Shown here in pieces: positions 6,015 to 7,938 of a stretch of DNA of 7,938 nt. The notes under the pieces were generated by a model. That model had not been told where the DNA came from and searched no databases. It worked only from the letters and a program-made list of their open reading frames with translations. The DNA is from Deltaproteobacteria bacterium (GTDB taxonomy: Bacteria > Bdellovibrionota > JACOXK01 > 2-02-FULL-40-11). Every line of letters starts with the position of its first letter. Within the stretch, counting starts at the first letter, position 1. Location: the NCBI GenBank assembly GCA_016193165.1, contig JACPST010000080.1:1-7938 (forward strand), written 5' to 3'. A program made the position numbers and the translations under genes.

Positions 6015-7391
6015 ATGAATCATCTTTGGGATCAGATTTTAGAAAAACTCAAAGAAAAAGTCCCATCTCATAGTTATCGAATTTGGATCGAGCCCACAAA
6101 GGTTTTATCTATTTCAGATACGGTGATAGAGCTGGGAACTCCTAATAATTTTTATGAAACATGGTTTCATGATAATTATCTTTCTTATATCAAGGACCTT
6201 TTAAAACAGATGACCAATCGCCCCTATGAGCTTATCTTTAAGTCTGGGGCAGTGCCTGAGCCTGCTGAAAAAATTATTCAACAAGAAGCCGGACTCCCTC
6301 AGGCTTCAGTGACGCCCGCTTCTGTTTCTGTCCACGTATCTCAGCCTAAACCTCAAGGAGCAGATGTTTTAAATCCCAAATATACGTTTGAAAATTTTGT
6401 CGTTGGAACCAGCAATCAATTCTCTCATGCTGCGGCCTATGCCGCGGCAGAACAACCCGGAGGAAGCTACAATCCTCTTTTCATCTTTGGGGGGGTGGGG
6501 CTGGGAAAAACACATCTTTTAAATGCTATTGGAAACCACATTCAAAGAAAATATTCTAACTATCGTATTTGCTACATTGCTTCTGAGCGCTTTATGAATG
6601 AACTGATTAACTGTCTTCGTTATGAAAAAATGGAGCAGTTTCGAAAAAAATATCGAGATCAATGTGATGTTCTGTTAATGGATGATATTCAATTTATTGC
6701 TGGAAAAGATCGAACCCAAGAAGAATTTTTTCACACCTTTAATACGCTCCATGGTTCACGAAGACAAATTGTTGTAACAAGCGACAAATTTCCTAAAGAT
6801 ATTACGGGGCTGGAGGAGCGCCTTCGAACCCGATTTGAGTGGGGTCTAATTGCGGATATTCAGCCTCCCGAAATGGAAACACGTATTGCCATTCTTAAAA
6901 ATAAAGCTGAAAGCGATGATATTTATCTTCCAGATGATGTTGCTATTTATTTAGCCACCCACATCAAATCCAATGTGCGAGAGCTAGAGGGCTCTCTAAT
7001 TCGCATTGGGGCGTTTGCTTCTCTAACAGGAATGGAGGTGAGCATTGATCTTGCCAAAGAAGTTCTTAAAAACGTTATTCAACAAAAATCGGCTTCTATC
7101 TCTTTAGATGATATTCAAAAAAATGTGGCTAATTTCTATAATGTTAAAATCATAGATCTTAAATCTAAGAAAAAAATGAAAGTTCTCTCCCATCCTAGAC
7201 AGGTTGCCATGTATCTTTGCCGAAAATATACTCAAAAGTCTTTCCCAGAAATTGGAAAGTTTTTTGGTGGGAAGGACCATTCCACAGTGATGCATGCGGT
7301 TCGAAAAATTTCGCAAATGTCGACAGACGATCCTGTTTTTAAGAAAGACTTAGGCTCTATAGAAAGAATTGTAGAAAGCCAAAACTATTGA
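6015..7391 (+). CDS. dnaA: Chromosomal replication initiator protein DnaA
   Basis: A 458-residue AAA+ initiator that binds DnaA boxes, oligomerises with ATP, melts the origin and loads helicase. Domain I (about 1-80, LWDQILEKLKEKVPSHSYRIWIEPTK) is followed by a variable Pro/Gln/Val-rich linker (about 81-118). Domain III begins at NPKYTFENFVVGTSNQFSHA, with Walker A GGVGLGKTH (159-167), Walker B LLMDDIQF (220-227), sensor 1 VTSD (254-257), the arginine-finger region LRTRFEWG (270-277) and sensor 2 NVRELEG (320-326). Domain IV carries the DNA-recognition signature DHSTVMHAVRKI (421-432). Nothing essential is missing. The stop TGA is only six bases before the first DnaA-box-like 9-mer. The ATG at 6015 is supported by AAGGA upstream. 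Confidence 0.98.
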   Translation: MNHLWDQILEKLKEKVPSHSYRIWIEPTKVLSISDTVIELGTPNNFYETWFHDNYLSYIKDLLKQMTNRPYELIFKSGAVPEPAEKIIQQEAGLPQASVTPASVSVHVSQPKPQGADVLNPKYTFENFVVGTSNQFSHAAAYAAAEQPGGSYNPLFIFGGVGLGKTHLLNAIGNHIQRKYSNYRICYIASERFMNELINCLRYEKMEQFRKKYRDQCDVLLMDDIQFIAGKDRTQEEFFHTFNTLHGSRRQIVVTSDKFPKDITGLEERLRTRFEWGLIADIQPPEMETRIAILKNKAESDDIYLPDDVAIYLATHIKSNVRELEGSLIRIGAFASLTGMEVSIDLAKEVLKNVIQQKSASISLDDIQKNVANFYNVKIIDLKSKKKMKVLSHPRQVAMYLCRKYTQKSFPEIGKFFGGKDHSTVMHAVRKISQMSTDDPVFKKDLGSIERIVESQNY

Positions 7392-7397
7392 TAAAGC

Positions 7398-7440
7398 TGT
7401 GTACAAGATTGTGGATAGGGTGTGGATGTTCTGTGTATAA
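7398..7440 (-). promoter_or_regulatory. DnaA-box array 1 (four boxes at 11-12 bp spacing)
   Basis: Four same-strand 9-mers begin at 7398, 7410, 7421 and 7432. Read on the minus strand they are TTGTACACA, CTATCCACA, ACATCCACA and TTATACACA, with 1, 1, 2 and 0 mismatches to TTWTNCACA. The spacing puts them on the same face of the helix. Confidence 0.8.
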
Positions 7441-7474
7441 TTTTTTAAAAATATTTAGGAAAAATATTTTAAAT
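7441..7474. other. AT-rich block next to DnaA-box array 1
   Basis: Thirty-two of these 34 bases are A or T, with only one GG dinucleotide at 7458-7459. AAAATATTT occurs on both sides of it, and AAAATATTTT is itself palindromic. It could be a second unwinding site or a bendable spacer. There is no direct proof of a role. Confidence 0.45.
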
Positions 7475-7479
7475 CTGCT

Positions 7480-7532
7480 TTGTTCACATATAAAACACAT
7501 GTCTTTTCATGGGGTTGCTTCACTTCTCCACA
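7480..7532 (+). promoter_or_regulatory. Two single DnaA-box-like sites
   Basis: TTGTTCACA (7480-7488) and TTCTCCACA (7524-7532) each have one mismatch, at position 3, to TTWTNCACA. They bridge array 1 and the later boxes. Confidence 0.55.
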
Positions 7533-7593
7533 TTTTAGCAAATCGCTATTTTTTGTTTCCTACTCTAAAAATATGCGTGCCTTTGCGCTGTTC

Positions 7594-7668
7594 TGTGGAA
7601 AAGCCCCCTTTTGGACACCCCGAAATAACACTATGTATATAAAATCATCAACAAGGCATTGTGAAAAA
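7594..7668 (-). promoter_or_regulatory. Two consensus DnaA boxes
   Basis: The minus strand reads TTTTCCACA (7602-7594) and TTTTTCACA (7668-7660), both exact matches to TTWTNCACA. They are 66 bp apart and are likely high-affinity anchors of the central origin. Confidence 0.7.
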
Positions 7669-7685
7669 GTTTGGTTGCAAAAAGC

Positions 7686-7717
7686 TGTGGATACCCTGTG
7701 GATTTTTCTGTGCGTAC
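7686..7717 (-). promoter_or_regulatory. DnaA-box array 2 (three boxes at 11-12 bp spacing)
   Basis: Starts at 7686, 7697 and 7709. The minus-strand readings are GTATCCACA, AAATCCACA and GTACGCACA, with 1, 2 and 2 mismatches. The spacing repeats that of array 1, but the last member is weak. Confidence 0.65.
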
Positions 7718-7733
7718 ATGGGGATTATTCTAA

Positions 7734-7786
7734 AATTCCACAGCATAGGGGTATTTATCAACTTTTATATCCACAGTTTGTCCACA
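7734..7786 (+). promoter_or_regulatory. DnaA-box group 3, rightward
   Basis: AATTCCACA (7734-7742, two mismatches), ATATCCACA (7767-7775, one) and TTGTCCACA (7778-7786, one). The last two start 11 bp apart. All face the unwinding element. Confidence 0.65.
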
Positions 7787-7829
7787 TGATAAAAGTCATT
7801 GATTACAAATGCTTGGGTGTGTTATGAAC

Positions 7830-7857
7830 AAATCCACAGGTACTACTACTACTACTA
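7830..7857 (+). promoter_or_regulatory. Basal unwinding element: DnaA box plus DnaA-trio run
   Basis: AAATCCACA (7830-7838) is followed by GG and then by five CTA units at 7843-7857, whose complement reads 3'-GAT-5' five times. This matches the DnaA-trio motif described in Bacillus subtilis, where DnaA loads from a neighbouring box onto single-stranded trios. Several AT-rich near-trios (TAT ATT TAT) continue to the right. Confidence 0.8.
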
Positions 7858-7885
7858 TATTTATTTCTTATTATAATAAGAAAAT
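7856..7885. other. DNA unwinding element with a 20-bp AT palindrome
   Basis: All but two of these 30 bases are A or T. Positions 7864-7883 form a perfect palindrome, TTTCTTATTATAATAAGAAA, with one G and one C. Placed directly after the trio run, this is the most likely first melting site. Confidence 0.7.
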
Positions 7886-7929
7886 AGCAGAAGAGGCATT
7901 AACTGAGGATAACTTATATTTAACCTATT

Positions 7930-7934
7930 AGGAG
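7930..7934 (+). promoter_or_regulatory. Ribosome binding site of the next gene (probably dnaN)
   Basis: AGGAG followed by AACA ends the window, so a start codon should fall within the next few bases. A gene order of dnaA-oriC-dnaN makes the DNA polymerase sliding clamp the likely product, but none of its coding sequence is visible. A TATATT at 7915-7920 could be a -10 box, though no matching -35 was found. Confidence 0.6.
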
Positions 7935-7938
7935 AACA

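Larger units (their letters stand above)
7392..7938. other. Chromosomal origin of replication (oriC), dnaA to probable dnaN spacer
   Basis: No convincing gene lies in these 547 bases. They hold about fifteen 9-mers resembling the DnaA box TTWTNCACA, including three exact matches, an AT-rich block after the first cluster, a DnaA-trio run and an AT-rich unwinding segment next to a strong ribosome binding site. The canonical TTATCCACA itself does not occur. Boxes left of about 7720 mostly point leftward (TGTGG on the plus strand), while those from 7734 on point rightward toward the unwinding element. The dnaA-oriC-dnaN order is widespread in bacteria. Confidence 0.93.

Noticed and set aside
7388..7827. 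Two small open frames downstream of dnaA (7388-7642 and 7480-7827, plus strand)
   Set aside because: Their peptides have no family likeness, they overlap each other and the DnaA boxes, and they lack ribosome binding sites. They are chance frames in the origin.
7841..7858. Simple TAC microsatellite without function
   Set aside because: Its position directly after a DnaA box and before the AT-rich element fits the DnaA-trio model too well to dismiss, so it is reported as such.
7904..7912. DnaA box TTATCCTCA on the minus strand near the next gene
   Set aside because: The mismatch falls in the invariant CACA core, so binding is doubtful.

Overview
The window is the chromosomal replication-origin neighbourhood of a bacterium. 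On the minus strand lies the block rpmH - rnpA - yidD - yidC - mnmE - mnmG, followed by the 5' end of a parA/soj gene. On the plus strand, diverging from rpmH, is dnaA. It is followed by about 550 bases of non-coding DNA packed with DnaA-box-like 9-mers, then an unwinding element, and the window ends on a strong ribosome binding site (probably for dnaN, not seen).

Organism: the YidC has a large N-terminal periplasmic domain, which indicates a Gram-negative (diderm) cell. DNA is AT-rich. The DnaA central segment (VTSDKFPKDI, RFEWGLIADIQPPE) reads most like proteins of the former Deltaproteobacteria or related lineages, but this is an impression, not a search result. No rRNA, tRNA, mobile element or CRISPR array was seen.

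Layout: 1-134 partial parA; 135-231 intergenic with a likely parA promoter; 206-256 a perfect 21-bp inverted repeat with two parS-like sites, which also looks like the mnmG terminator; 232-5843 the six-gene minus-strand block, tightly packed with overlaps and gaps of 10 bases or less; 5844-6014 the divergent promoter region; 6015-7391 dnaA; 7392-7938 oriC.

How the genes fit together: RpmH is a ribosomal protein and RnpA matures tRNA. YidD and YidC serve membrane protein insertion. MnmE and MnmG jointly modify the tRNA wobble uridine. ParA with parS segregates the origin that DnaA fires. Start, unwinding and partition signals therefore lie within 8 kb.

The most unusual points are: (1) yidC is interrupted by one in-frame TAA where homologues have Glu, with coding continuing perfectly in the same frame; (2) the end of mnmG is written inside a parS site, and two parS sites face each other as the arms of a perfect hairpin; (3) the origin carries DnaA-box arrays at 11-12 bp spacing, a five-unit DnaA-trio run and a 20-bp AT palindrome.
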